Assembly (NCBI GenBank): GCA_027946365.1
Contig: JAPEUQ010000001.1
Location: forward strand, 4,216,001-4,280,000
Length of the DNA: 64,000 nt
Source of the DNA: Kalmusia sp. IMI 367209
Lineage: Eukaryota > Ascomycota > Dothideomycetes > Pleosporales > Didymosphaeriaceae
Reading direction: 5' to 3'
Part shown: positions 47,317-59,326 of the stretch, one piece after another
Position numbering within the stretch: position 1 is the stretch's first letter
Layout of the letters: the number at the start of each line of letters is the position of its first letter
Notes under the pieces: generated by a model
Seen by the model: the letters and a program-made list of their open reading frames with translations, nothing else
The model's database searches: none
What the model was told of the DNA's origin: nothing
Position numbers and translations under genes: made by a program

Positions 47317-49348
47317 TGTATGGATTTGTCGGAGTGGTTGCGCGATCGCCTTCAACAGGTACATATGAATCTTGCTTGAAGATGTGATCGAGAGACGTGT
47401 AGAGCTTTATAATGAGAATAGAAAGGCGTAAAGTGGGGTAGTAGTTCCAGGGCAAGCTCATCCGGGGAGGCGCGGATTTGTCATGGCGCTAAGCGTTTTC
47501 TGGTAGGTTTAGAGAGCTCAATTACGACGTCTACTCACTATTCGCGTCTCTACGCTTACACATCAGTAATCATCGGGCTTGATTCGTGTGCGGAGTGATC
47601 TCAAATGCCGTTATGCACAGACCGTGTAAGTAACATGAAAACAAATATTCATACTGCTTCTTCGGCTGCCAGCTTCACGTATACCAACATCGAATCACAA
47701 GACTATTACGACGGGTCCCAACACGGCTCCGTATGCTAACTTGCACTATGTTAGAATATATACTGTCATGGCTGATGGATCGAAAGTAATCAGACGTGGC
47801 CCAATACTCTCCGAATAACTAACCCGGACCTTGTTGATGATACTATTAGGGCTACAGTCTCAGAATCTAGTATTTCTCAGACTTAGAAAAACCCGAAGTT
47901 TTATGCTCTGAATCTTGTCAGGACTATGTTTTTGATGACAAGTGAAGGATTTCATAGTCTCTGTAAGGTGTACTTAGCATCTGCTGGACCACTCGGGAGC
48001 TATGTAATCCGTCACACTCATCTATGGATATATACACGATGTGTGCATACTTATTTGCACCGAAGCACATCTTTGCCATAATGCCTGTAGAAGATACAAG
48101 ACCGATGTTTAATCAGCTTTCGCTGATTGATCTGTATTTTGTTCACTGGGATTCAACAATTTTCTCGTAGTTCAAGAACCAGCAGCGATCTCGCTAGTGT
48201 CCTGTAGACGAAAGATAGTAGAAATGCGAAGGATGTAGAAGCTGACACTAAAGTTTCCTCATGTGGCTTTAATTTATTGATTCCTACAAGCAAATCATGG
48301 AGTGGCTTCTTATTTTGTTAAGAACGAAACAGTCATAGTTGAAATCACATCCCTTTAATAATATCTATAAAGCTATGCGGTAGCTTTAAGAGAGAAAGGG
48401 AGTTTTCATAATACTGCCCGATTAAAAAAGATAACTACGTTTTTGTTACACTTCGGGCTCATTGACTGAATGCTGCACTTTTTCATTTCTTTTCGTCATT
48501 GTTCTGACACTGCGGGTGCACTTCTAGAAGATTTTTGATGTCTTGCTGAAGGACATAAAATTGCCACACTAATCACTCCGCTTTGTGCAGATCTGTACAT
48601 ACCGACACGTCCTCGATCTTTCCAGGTTGGGCCATATTTTCACTTCCACACGCTGTGCGTCGTCGACTACGCCAAACAACAGTTATAGAGGCATGGAGCA
48701 CCACACCACAAGTCGCCCTATCCTTGGCGCGTATACTTCCATTGTGAATAGATAGTCGTGCTGCTGCCTCCTTCCCGCCTCTGCATAAACCTGCGCTCAC
48801 CACTCTATTCCACCGCCATCATCCTACAACCTGAGCCAATGTGACAGAATCAAACTCACTCGAGCTTCCTTCTCTACATCGACCGTTTAATTTCCATCAT
48901 AGTTTGAACGCTACTAGCAAATTATGTACGCCAATAAGAGAAATCACCTAGTTAGTGTCCAGGTGTTTTTATTCAATCACCTCATACCATGCTTTATTCT
49001 CAGCCTTCTCTTATTTTCCGATCTCCCGTCACTAATCGTCATCGAATTTATGTTCATTGGCAGATCCGTTCCTAGAGTTACTCGACCTATATCACAGCTC
49101 TAGGCTATTCTTCTCGTGTTATAGTCTACCCTACCTTGACTTTCTCACAGTTGACTCTTCTGATCATAACTCGCCCATGACCGTTACACTTGTATCCACA
49201 TATGCCAGCCACGGAAACACGTAATCACTCCGATCTCTTGCACGCCTCACCCAGAGCACAACACACATCGTCAACTCGAGACATATTATCAACATGCACA
49301 TTCCAATATCTCTTCACCTGTCTCAAATAATTCAACCCCTATCACCCA
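47317..49348. other. 2-kb gene-poor interval, moderately AT-rich
   Basis: Visibly AT-richer between about 47900 and 48500 than the flanking genes. Only short frames without character. Near 49150-49350 the DNA is pyrimidine-rich and belongs to the 3' side of the VPS23 gene. Confidence 0.4.
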
Positions 49349-51369
49349 TCACCTCATCACATAATCATCTAGCCCTATTCCGCGCGCAATCTTCTTCCCC
49401 AATGCCTTCTTGAGAAATTGTTCCCTCGCTAGACTTCTTGTTTGCTAGTACCATTGTCAGCACTCATCCAAAACCCCCGTACTTAAAGGTAATAAAACCT
49501 ATATAAATATGACATACCTTAACGAAAACATCCGCCCCGACTCTGCCCTTATCCAGCGCCCTACCCAGCACGAACAGCGCCTCTGCAATGCCCCTCTCTT
49601 CCGCCGCAACCCCATACAACTGCCCGCCCACTACCGTCGGCGCAACGAGCACGTCGTCGACATCCGGCACCTTCCTGCGGCGCGCGTCGTCCATAACTCG
49701 GTCCGCTTCGCGCATTGCATCACGTAGGATCTGCTCGTTGGACGCGAGCGCGGCGTCGAGTTGCTGCAATTGGTCAAGCTCGGATTGGAGGCGAGCGTGG
49801 GCGTTTTGCAGAGCGGACTGCTGCGCGTGGAGCGGCATGATGGCGGCGCTGTTTTGGGAGACAGTTTGGCGGGTTTGAGCGGCGAGGGAGGTGGAGAGGG
49901 CGTGCAGGAGGGCGTCTTTTCTGGGTTGGGGGTACCGGGGACGTGGAGGGGTTGCTGGGGCCTTTTTGAGAGGGCAGAGTGACTTCTAGTGAATCCATGT
50001 CCATCAGATTTGGCGGAGGTGCTGGAGGCTGAGCAGGCTGCAATGGTGGCTGCTGTTGGTAGTGGGGGTAGTGTTGAAGAGGGCCCTGTGGGTACGGCGG
50101 CTGGACTGGGGTAGCTCCATACTGTTGGACCTGCTGCGGTGGGTGCTGCTGCCATTGCTGTGGCCTTGAGAAATTGGTAGGATGAGGTTGTGGCGGTGGT
50201 GCTTGCTGGTGGCGCTGTCTGCTTCCTAACCGCTGCTCTTCTGGAGTGATGGGACTCACTGGACTACCCAACTCATAGGACTGCGACGGGTAAGTTTGCG
50301 GCTGCACATGTGGACGAGGCGGTTTCGCTATCGGTGTCGTGGGACTTGGGTCATAGGTCGTCTGTCGGGCGGCCACCTGCTGGGGCGGGCCCTGTTGCTG
50401 CCAGCTGGGTTGGCCAGCATAGCTAGTTCTCTGTGGTTGTTGATACTGATTTTTCTGTTGTGGATGTTGTTGTGAAGGATGGGGTGGTAACGGTGGTGGT
50501 TGTGAATATCGATCTTGTTGCGGTTGCGGGCGAGGACTTGGTCTGCTTTGGTCGTAAGGCTTCGGTGGTTTTGGCGGAGGAACTGGCGCGCTAGAAGAAG
50601 GGCCTGGCGAAGGAGACGTAACGGGAGTTCCTTGCATCGATTTTCTCCATTCGGCTGGTGTGGGAGGTACAGGCGGGGGAGCCTGGGCAGCGGGCGCATT
50701 GTATTGCGATTGTTGTACTTTTGAGCGCACAGGAGGTTCTTTCGCGAATACGCCTTTCAGGACAGCTAAAAAGTCGAACACGGTACTCTTCTATTCAAAC
50801 GTCAGCACCTAGTTCCTCGTATCTTGCTGCATGAAAGCCACGATAGAGGCGCATATGCCACTCACATCCCAATACTTCGCCCATTGTGCTAGATATGGAT
50901 GGTATACCCTGCCGTCTCCGCTAACATGCTGACCCGGTCTGACTAGCATATCTTGCGAGGGCGTTACATATACTATCGGCGATTCTCGAGGGTAGGCGTG
51001 CGGCACCCATATCGCGATTGGAAAGCCGAATGTCTGGCCACGAAACAGCACGGGTATGGTTCCACTGAGCTGCAACAGCAGCGCGGAAGCTCCATTTTCG
51101 TATGCTGACACCGTCAGTAGGTGTCTAAAGATGTTCGAGGACAAGGGCGGCGTTGCGAAGCTGGGCGCGCATACTGTAGACTTCAGTGCGTGGGGAGAGG
51201 GATGGGTAACTGGAGAGCGTCTCGGCGACGTCGTGGTACGTGCGATTCACGTCTGCATATTCCTATGAGGATTTAGTCGGCGATCAATCATATGTACATG
51301 CGCGGGGGCTGTTACACTGGGCAAAACGCTGTACAGCCAGTTGAGGACCTTCTCAGGCACGCCGGCCAT
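49349..51369 (-). CDS. vps23: ESCRT-I subunit Vps23/Tsg101, with a +1 frame break in the assembled sequence
   Basis: Five exons (51369-51316, 51262-51175, 51104-50866, 50790-49518, 49444-49349). The UEV domain (about 1-145) has EYADVNRTYHDVAETL, PVLFRGQTFGFPIAIWVPHAYP and GRVYHPYLAQW; it binds P-T/S-A-P motifs and ubiquitin. A long Pro/Gln-rich linker follows (about 165-420), then a coiled coil (LQSELDQLQQLDAALASNEQ) and the steadiness box (VPDVDDVLVAPTVVGGQLY, ALFVLGRALDKGRVGADVFVK, REQFLKKALGKKIARGIGLD). Exon four has 1273 nt, one more than a multiple of three: its frame is lost at the A5G2C4 run (49957-49970), after LPSQK. Text on both sides is perfectly family-like, so a one-base indel (real or an error) is the simple reading. 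It acts in multivesicular-body sorting. Confidence 0.85.
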
Positions 51370-51817
51370 GCTGGGTGAGGTTCGAGGAAATGGCGGGGGA
51401 GCTTCGACCAGCATGGGCCTTCAACAGCACCGCATCATGGACATGGCACCTTGGCAGCGCAAAGCGAGTGAGAACTCAGATTGTCATCTGTTGCGTACAG
51501 CTATTACCACTTATCATGATTTTGAAGATGTGGAAATTACTGGCCAACGGTTGCTAGTTCGTGTATACATATAGAAATGTAGCATCGAAAGCATCGAAGC
51601 ACGGGTCACATCAACAGGCAGCCGCTGTATGCTTAATATCATTACAGTATTTAGAGGGCTCAATGCATTCCAAGAGCAGAGCTAGATAGTAGTATAGTAC
51701 AGCGAATGCTAGTCGTTGTCGTCGTAAACGCCTCAGCGAGCGTGCTTTCCCGAAATTCACCAAGCCAAAAACCCCCTTCATATTGTACAGTTTGCCGGGT
51801 ATATCCTTCCACCAACC
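51370..51817. other. Intergenic between tandem vps23 and nfs1
   Basis: About 450 nt holding the vps23 promoter and the nfs1 3' end. No supported frame. Confidence 0.4.
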
Positions 51818-53597
51818 TTAGTGCTGGCTCCATTCAATCGTGTTCAAGTCGACGCCTTCCTGCACCAACTCCCACAGTGGGCTAAGCTCTCGGAGGAATG
51901 TCACTCGCTCCTTCACTGCGTTGAGTACATAGTCAATCTCCGCCTCGGTGGTAAATCGACCAATGCCGAACCGGATGCTGCTGTGTGCACTCTCATCGCT
52001 GCTGCCGAGCGCTCGGAGAACGTAGCTGGGTTCAAGTGACGCAGATGTGCAGGCGCTGCCCGATGAGAGAGCAATGTCCTTCAACGCCATCAAGAGCGAT
52101 TCTCCCTCAACATAGGCGAACGACACGTTCACACATCCAGGATAATGCCGCTCGCGGTCGCCGTTCAGCGTGGTATGTTCCATGGAAAGCAAACCTTCGA
52201 GCAGGCGGTTCGAAAGAGCGGTAATGCGCTTAGAGTCATACTAAGCATTGTCAGCTACAAGTCCAACAGCTTGCAAATTGAAAATGAGAGGAAGTGACTG
52301 TTTGAACTCATAACCCCTGCACATTTGTCAACATGGCGCGTCGGCGACCAGAGGCCACCTAACGCTCTGAAAGCCATGCATGTATAAAGCAAATAATCAT
52401 TGGAACTGAAATAAGCGAAAAGTGCGGTATGCATACCTCCATTTCCTGTTTGGCGAGCCGTGCAGCTTCGCCAATGCCGACGTTTAGGAAGGGCGCCAAA
52501 GTACCGCTCCTTAAACCGCGCTCCTGACCACCACCGCTGATGATGGGATCGAGTCGGACTCGGGGTCGCCTTCGGACGTAGCATGCGCCGATGCCTTTGG
52601 GACCATACAACTTATGTCCAGATATCGACATCAAATCCACGTTCATCTTGTTGACATCAATGGGGATTTTGCCCACCGCCTGGGCAGCATCGGTGTGGAA
52701 GTAAATCTTCTTGGAGCGGCACAGCCTCCCAATCTCCTCTACAGGTTGGACAACACCAATCTCGTTGTTGACGGTCATGATGCTGACCAGCATAGTCTCG
52801 GGCCGTATCGCTGCTTCGAGCTGCGCCATGTCGATGAGACCGTTGCTCTGTACTGGAAGGTAGGTGACCTGGTACCCTTCATCTTGCAAGTGCCGGCAGC
52901 TGTCCAGGACGCACTTGTGTTCCGTCTGGGCAGTGATGATGTGGTTCTTCTTCCCTGACCGCTTGAAGAAGCGTGCTACACCCTTGATGGACATGTTGTT
53001 ACTCTCGGTGGCACCGCTTGTGAATATGATCTCCTTGGGGTCAGCACCGATGAGATCGGCGATATGGGTGCGGGCCTGCTCGACAGCCTTCTCCGTCTCC
53101 CATCCATAGGCGTGGGTGCGCGAATGAGGGTTGCCGTAGAGGCCGGTCATGAACGGCAGCATGGCGTCGAGCACCCGCGGATCCATGGGGGTTGTGGCCT
53201 GCGCATCTAGATAGATGGGCCTGGTGCCCTCATCCATTATGGTGGCCTGCTTGAGAATGCCTGAGCGTGGTCAGCATGCAAGTAATGAGCGGACGGTAGG
53301 GGAGGAGGCACCTGCTGCGGGACTGAGCATGGCATCCGCGCTCATGCCCGTCGTTGGCATCGCCGCATCCTCGACGCGCGTCCCTGTCTGCTTCAGAAAG
53401 GCCTTCTGGTCGGCCTTGATGGCCGTGTCGATGTTGACGGTGGCATTAGAGGGCTTCGTCTCCGACACATAATTCCGCCGCCCGCCGGTGTGGGCCGTGG
53501 CTGCTCTCGCGGACACGCGGGCGAATGCGGTTGATGGATAGCGGCGGGAGGCGATGCGGAGGGCCTGCCTCGCAGCGGAGGGAGTGAGGGGTGTCAT
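51818..53597 (-). CDS. nfs1: Mitochondrial cysteine desulfurase Nfs1
   Basis: Exons 53597-53312, 53260-52437 and 52240-51818 give 510 aa. An Arg/Ala/Ser-rich mitochondrial presequence (about 1-40) is followed by a linker and the class V aminotransferase core: [69 protein letters not shown], the PLP-binding Lys in [12 protein letters not shown], and the flexible catalytic-Cys loop [17 protein letters not shown]. It ends with [17 protein letters not shown], the fixed eukaryotic Nfs1 C-terminus. It takes sulfur from cysteine for Fe-S cluster assembly with Isd11, Acp1, frataxin and Isu1. The second intron (196 nt) is long for this window. The gene is head to head with rvs167. Confidence 0.95.
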
Positions 53598-54150
53598 GGT
53601 GGTGGTTGATGGGTCGAGGGATGGAATTGCCGCACAAAGCTCTGCTCACTGCAGAGTGCATAACAGCTTCTAGGCCGGCACGGGATTGACTAAGCGAGCC
53701 GCGGCTGGCCCCCGTTCCCCCAAGCACGCACTCAACCTCCGCACCACGGCGAGCAGCTCGCCGACCAGGGCGGACCGGGCGACAGTCGGACAGTCGGACG
53801 CATCGGTCGAGCTGGAGACGGTGCTGTGCGTTTCTCTCAGCACTTTGTCCAGGCGCTCAGCGAGCATTCCGCGTATCCGTATTGGCGTACGCGCATTATC
53901 TAACTTCAGGGTAGCGCGTGCCACAGCACAGCCACTCAGAGTGACGACACCAACCGAAGCGGCAAGACATTCAAAGAAAGCGGCGCCCGAGCCAGGCCCG
54001 TAAACGCTGCCGCTGCCCCTACAACGTCTTTGCTGCTTCCCACACTGCTGCCCGCTCTCTGCCCCCTCCGACGCCGTATCGCAGTATTCGCGTGTCCGCC
54101 ATTTCTGATCCGCGCATCCATTTTCCGCAAAATCACCACGCCACCAACCA
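53598..54150. promoter_or_regulatory. Bidirectional promoter, nfs1 / rvs167
   Basis: 553 GC-rich nt between divergent start codons. Open frames here come from composition and carry no family text. Confidence 0.45.
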
Positions 54151-55716
54151 ATGAGCTGGAAGGGTCTCACTAAGAGCGTCTCTCGGGTAGGCGCTTGCAC
54201 ACGGCCGATGATGGGCGCCCAAGTTGGCTGACAGCTGTGTATAGGCGCCGCAAACGTTCAAACAGCGCTTCAATATCGTACGTCTTCTCCTCGGCCGCCC
54301 TGCCAACTCCTACGCGCTTTGCGCACGCTTCCGGGATTGCGGGGCAACCAGCTAACAGACGCCATGTGCAGGGCGAGATCACAAAGGACGCCGTCTACAT
54401 AGATGCCGAGCGACGCTTCGAGGAGCTGGAGAAGGAGACCAAGAAGCTCCATGAGGAATCTAAGAAGTGAGCTTTTTACTCTGTGTCTCTGCGACTGAAA
54501 CTGATGATTTGCAGGTACTTTCAGGCCATAAATGGTTCGTATCCACGAATCTCGCTCACCGGCAATACAGCCTGACACCGTGTAGGCATGCTCTCCCACC
54601 AGATCGAATTTTCCAAAGCCATTGCCGAAATATACAAGCCCATATCTGGGCGCATGTCCGACCCCGACTCGTTCCACGACGAAGGAAACCAGGCAGGCAT
54701 CCAGGCATGTGAAGAGTATCAGGGCATCGTTGGCGAGCTGCAGGAGACGTTGAAACCAGAGCTGGAAATGATAGAAACGCGCGTCATCAAGCCCGCCGAT
54801 CAGCTGCTGGAGATCATCAAAGCAGTGCGGAAAGTGGCATTGAAACGAGATCACAAGCAGCTCGACTACGACCGTCACCGGACGGCGCTCAAGAAGCTCG
54901 AAGAGAAGAAGGACAAGACACTCAAGGACGAGAAGGCCATGTACCGCGCCGAAGCAGACGTCGAGCAAGCTACGCAGGATTACAACTACTTCAACGATCT
55001 ACTCAAGGACGAGCTACCGAAGCTTTTCAGGCTGGAACGAGAGTTTATTCAGCCGCTTTTTCAATCCTTCTACTACATGCAACTCAACGTTTTCTATACC
55101 CTTCACGAACGCATGCAGAATATCGACATTGGTTACTTCGACCTCACGCTCGATATCGAAGCCGCATACGAGAAGAAGCGCGGCGACGTGCAGTCGCAAG
55201 CCGAGGCTATTCCTATAATCAAATTTAAGACGACTGGCGGCCGCAAACCAGGGCAGGGCTCCCGCTATGCCACCAAAGCGCTCGAAGCAAAATCTGAATC
55301 TGCATCTGCACGAAGATCCACACTATCGGATGGGACAGACACGCCGCCTCCTCCGTACAGTCCTACGCCAGGTGCCGGCGCGCTCTCGAGCCCACCACTA
55401 TCAGCGACGTCATGGGGATCGGCCGCCAAGTCGAAGGGCGCGGCACCGCCTCCCCCCAAACCAAAACCATCGCGGCTAAGCGGTGTGCCGGCTGCTGAGA
55501 CGGTCACCGCTCTATACGACTACGAGGCACAAGCCGAGGGCGATCTTTCGTTCATAACCGGCGACGTTATTGAAATCGTGTCGCGGACCCAAAACCCTAA
55601 TGAGTGGTGGATCGGCAAGGTCAGGGGAAAGCAAGGGCAATTTCCAGGTATGCAAGAGTCCGGGGTACATTGAAATGTGAGCTAACGAAGTCGCAGGTAA
55701 TTACGTCAAGCTATGA
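54151..55716 (+). CDS. rvs167: BAR-SH3 protein Rvs167 (amphiphysin homologue)
   Basis: Six exons (54151-54186, 54245-54277, 54372-54466, 54515-54534, 54586-55647, 55697-55716) give 421 aa; three of them are 20-36 nt. The joined start is [20 protein letters not shown], matching the family. The BAR domain covers about 1-240 ([60 protein letters not shown]). A Gly/Pro/Ala-rich linker with [10 protein letters not shown] and PPPPKPKP follows, and an SH3 domain ends the protein ([44 protein letters not shown]). The 20-nt final exon completes the SH3 strand. It bends membrane at endocytic sites with Rvs161 and actin regulators. Confidence 0.95.
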
Positions 55717-56150
55717 TTAGTCTCCTCAAAGACGGTGTGGAAAGCGCAAAGACAGGCATAGATTTGGGCCTTGGATGCCATTGATTCGCTTCAGCGGTGA
55801 GAACGGGCAGTTGTAGTTGATTAAGACGGTGCTCTCTGGACCATGAGCATTCTGTGGACTTGTAATACAGACTTGATATTCAATGATCATACTTCACACC
55901 TCAGACATGCCTCCGGCTTTGTACGTGTGGATGCAGTGATTCCTAAACAAACCCATCCTTTTTCTGTGTCCCTGGCTATAGCCTGCTAGACCAGACATCG
56001 CAATACTAGCGTCGGATACCCCGCCGCGGGGCCTGACATGGCACGGTATACGCATGTGTTGAAAACGAGCTCACTCCGTACCATCCTCTGTTACCATCCA
56101 CATCATACACATACGCATCACTCTTACCGTACCCACCGCATCTAGCTGCA
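55717..56150. other. Intergenic spacer
   Basis: About 430 nt between tandem genes; terminator of rvs167 and promoter of the DsbA-like gene expected. Nothing else seen. Confidence 0.4.
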
Positions 56151-56992
56151 ATGTCATACAACTCCACAATAACATTCACCCTCGACACCATCTGCCCCTG
56201 GTCCTTTCCCCTTTCCCACCTCCTTATAGCCCCATCTAACACGCCAAAGGACGTACCTCGCCCTCCTCCGCCTCCGCATCGCACTGTCCTCTTTCCAGTC
56301 CGACAAAGTCATTTTCACGCTACGCTTTGCTCCCTACCAGCTGTACCCCGAGTTCAGCAGCGAGGGGCAGGATAGATACGAATGGTATGCCGGTCTCTAC
56401 TCTTGTCCCTGCTCCCGTATTTGAAGTCAAAAGTGCTAAAAGTGAGGCAAGGTATAAAAAAGAGAAATACAACGATGACGAGGACAGAATGCGCATGTAC
56501 ACAGGCTACATGGCGGCCCTTTTCGAAGCCGAAAGTTTGTCTCCTTCTCTTCCTCCTTCCTTAAAAATATCCAGAATTTAAGGCGAAGTAGACGTCCTCT
56601 TCACACCGCACGGCATCATCGCTAATACGCTTCCCGCGCACCGCCTCGTGCACTGCGTGCAGGAGAGTAAAGGCCCCGACGAAGCGCTCAGGCTAGTCGA
56701 GAGTTTGTACGCACTGTATTTCACGCGGGGGGCACATCCGAGTTCGGAGGAAACGCTGAAGAGAGCGTATGTAGAGGCAAGGTTAGAGGGTGATGCCGTA
56801 GAGGCCGTGGTGAGTGATGAGGGGGAGGGGTTGTTGGAGGTGAAGAGCGCGATCAGAGAGCAGGCGGGTAACGGGGTTGATAGCGTGCCGTATATAGTGT
56901 TTGAGGGGCGGAGGAGGGATTTTACGCTGGTTGGGGCTAAGGAGGTGAGTGAGTATGTGAAGACTATGGAGCAGGTGGCTAAGGAGGCGTAG
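56151..56992 (+). CDS. DsbA/FrnE-like thioredoxin-fold protein
   Basis: Four exons (56151-56200, 56250-56384, 56452-56534, 56583-56992) give 225 aa. Joined text reads TFTLDTICPW/TYLALLRLRIALSS, then FAPYQLYPEFSSEGQDRYEWY, YTGYMAALFEAE, FTPHGIIANTLPAHRLVHCVQE, ESLYALYFTRGAHPSSEETLK and VPYIVFEGRRRDFTLVGA, the order of the FrnE family (PF01323). The usual active-site C-P-W-C is C-P-W-T here because the second Cys position falls just after the first splice junction and reads Thr, so a redox role needing two Cys is unlikely; glutathione-dependent or isomerase chemistry is possible. Cytosolic, no signal peptide. Introns 48-67 nt. Confidence 0.88.
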
Positions 56993-57363
56993 AATCTGGA
57001 CGTAAAAAGAAGGAAGACGAATGATTCGAGAAACAGTCCAGGAAAGGTTATATTACAAGTCATTTTAATAGTTTTTAAGTAATACGTCCAATGGAATGAA
57101 ATTTCCCACTGGGTGAGCAAGCCATCTTTCTGTGTCAAAGAGTTTGCCAAGCAGCATCGTCTTCGAAATGCGTCCAGAATACCTCAAGAACTTTCGAGTA
57201 CGTTCTAGAACCTAGACGACTAGCTATAAGATAGAATAATCGTGGAAAAAGACCGCGCATCAATACTTAATGATCTCGAATGGCTGTTCACTGATAGTAC
57301 GGGGTATCGTTAGCACCAGGCTTGATTGAGATGGTGATGGTGTGGACGACGGACAGAGGACAC
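56993..57363. other. Convergent intergenic spacer
   Basis: 370 nt between the 3' ends of the DsbA-like and CAP genes. No supported frame. Confidence 0.4.
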
Positions 57364-58085
57364 TTAGGATCCGAATCGAGCCTCAGCCTCGTTCCTGGAA
57401 GGCTGAGCACAGATTGGCGGCCATACGTTCTCCGCTACGAAGTTGCCTGCAACGTTGTTTCCTATAGGGTCGTAATCTACGAGAAGTAAGCGTGCAGCTC
57501 GAATATGGGAGCCGCGGGACTCTTACAGCAGTAGAGGCGGCCGGGGAAGGTGATGTCGTCGGTGTCGGTGCAGTCGGTGACAGCGCAGCCGAGCTGGCTG
57601 GAATCACGCCATACCAACTGGGTGAAGTGCCAGATCTCCCAACCGTCCTTCGTATCGCGCTTGGCGTAGTCGTAGTGGGCTTCTTCCTCATGCCAGCCGT
57701 GGACCATCGTACGAGCCATCTCGATCCAATCCTTACGCTTTGAAGGACTAGGGCCAACTCCAGAGAGATTACTACCGGCGCGGTGCTGTCAATGTCAGCA
57801 TCCCAAGGTACGTGTTCAGGAAGTGGTACTTATCATATGCTTCAACCCGTGGGTGCAAGTACGGACGTCGTCCTGTGCCATCTTGGCCAGGGTCGAGTTC
57901 CATTGGAGATCCTGGGCGCAGTGGATGCGGCGCCAGTACCAGTGAGCATTAAGCACAGTACTAATGAAGTCCTTGTCGTCAACACCGGGAATCTCGGGAC
58001 TATCGCGGGAGTCGCGCGCCACAAGGTCCGGGGACGGGGCAGCCAGCGCAGCAGCTGCTAGAGCGATGAGGGCGAATAACTTCAT
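57364..58085 (-). CDS. Secreted CAP/PR-1 (SCP-like) protein, exon 1 boundary unresolved
   Basis: The signal peptide (MKLFALIALAAAALAAPSPD) starts at 58085. A CAP domain follows: HWYWRRIHCAQDLQWNSTLA, CTHGLKH, HEEEAHYDYAKR, WHFTQLVWRDSSQLGC (the HFTQxVW signature) and NNVAGNFVAENVWPPIC. Exons 57785-57527 and 57476-57364 are firm (50-nt intron). Exon 1 ends near 57830-57836, but the only GT there (57829) leaves the frame one base off the acceptor at 57786; the sequence at the expected donor is GATAAGT. So the donor is mutated, non-canonical, or one base is extra. CAP proteins bind sterols or lipids and act outside the cell. The pieces sum to about 208 aa. Confidence 0.72.
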
Positions 58086-59326
58086 AATGAGTGACTAGAC
58101 GGGAGGCAGCCACCGGGGGGGTACGTTCTTGACGAGGGATGGAGAAGGAGCAGAGGGTTTAGGTGAGTGCAGTAGATCGGCAGCGATGTCGTGCACGGCA
58201 AGTGAATGACTGAGGTGTTAAAGGAGCGAATGTGGAGAAGAAGACACGAGAGGAGAGAGAGGGCGGACTTGGAGTGGGGGTATAAGGGGAGAGAGGGGTT
58301 GTTGGAGGCTGCAGAAGGAGCGTCGAGGGAGCCGAACGGCATGGTTGCCGGGGTGGCACCTTCCCGCTTCACCACAACGATGCTCTGTGCAAACACTAGA
58401 CCTGTGCTGTGCATCCCGACCGTGACCGTTGTGCGAGGATCGGGCTGGGGCAGCGTTTGAGGTAGAGCGGTTGTTGCAAGGGTCCTTCGATGGTGCTGGT
58501 AGATCAGGCTTCGAGGTCAGGAACCCCAAAGCTCCCGCCATCGAGACCGAGCACCAACGCTGCTAGCCGCGCCTTGGGCCAACCGGATGTGCATCTCGGG
58601 CTCTTGTTGCGGCGAGAACGTGTAGAAGCGTTCGGGCCACAGCATGGATCTGCGACGCCGTAGCCCGTTGAACCACGCAGTGCATACCCGAAATTGAATC
58701 AAGGAAACGAATAGGCAAGTCTTTAGAAGACGTCAAACAGAGACACAAACGGCGGGGCAGAAGTGATAAGGATCAATCTTTGAAGGTGACAGAAGGAATA
58801 TTTGCGAACGCGAGATATTGTGCCACATTGGCCACAGCATCCAACCGTTGCACCTACGCATGGGCTCAGATGGCACGGCTACACAGACAGCCTGCCGTGT
58901 ATGCACATGCCTCTATAGGATGACCCAACCGCTACCACATCAATGCACCTCATAAATCACACGCCGCTCTTTGCGCCGTTACCCAGATTGCCATGTCTAT
59001 TGTTTCTAGAATCCAGTGGCAGTCTCTTACTATTGTCGTAAGTCATGCCACCCACAAGCCACTCGCGCTTGCGGGTTTCCTTGACCCCGCTACACACACC
59101 CGAGCCCTTCAAGCAGCTATAATGGGGAGTCGTGAGAATGTGAAGCGTGCGACAGGATGAATGAGTCGAGCAACGTGTCATCTCCTGGCTTCCGCTACAA
59201 GGTTCCCTTCCCGTGAAGAGGTATGGGCGGCAAGATTAGTTTGTAGCTGATGTAGCCGCATAATAGTGCATATTATAAGCACCGAGTCGGCCTGTACGAG
59301 CACGTCGAGTTGCGAAACTGCAAACG
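58086..59326. other. 1.2-kb intergenic region
   Basis: Promoter side of the CAP gene and 3' side of the Cdk8 gene. Frames are short and without motifs. Confidence 0.4.

Noticed and set aside
53446..54200. Long minus-strand frames between nfs1 and rvs167
   Set aside because: GC-rich promoter DNA; text is Arg/Ala/Gly-rich without motifs and overlaps real exons.
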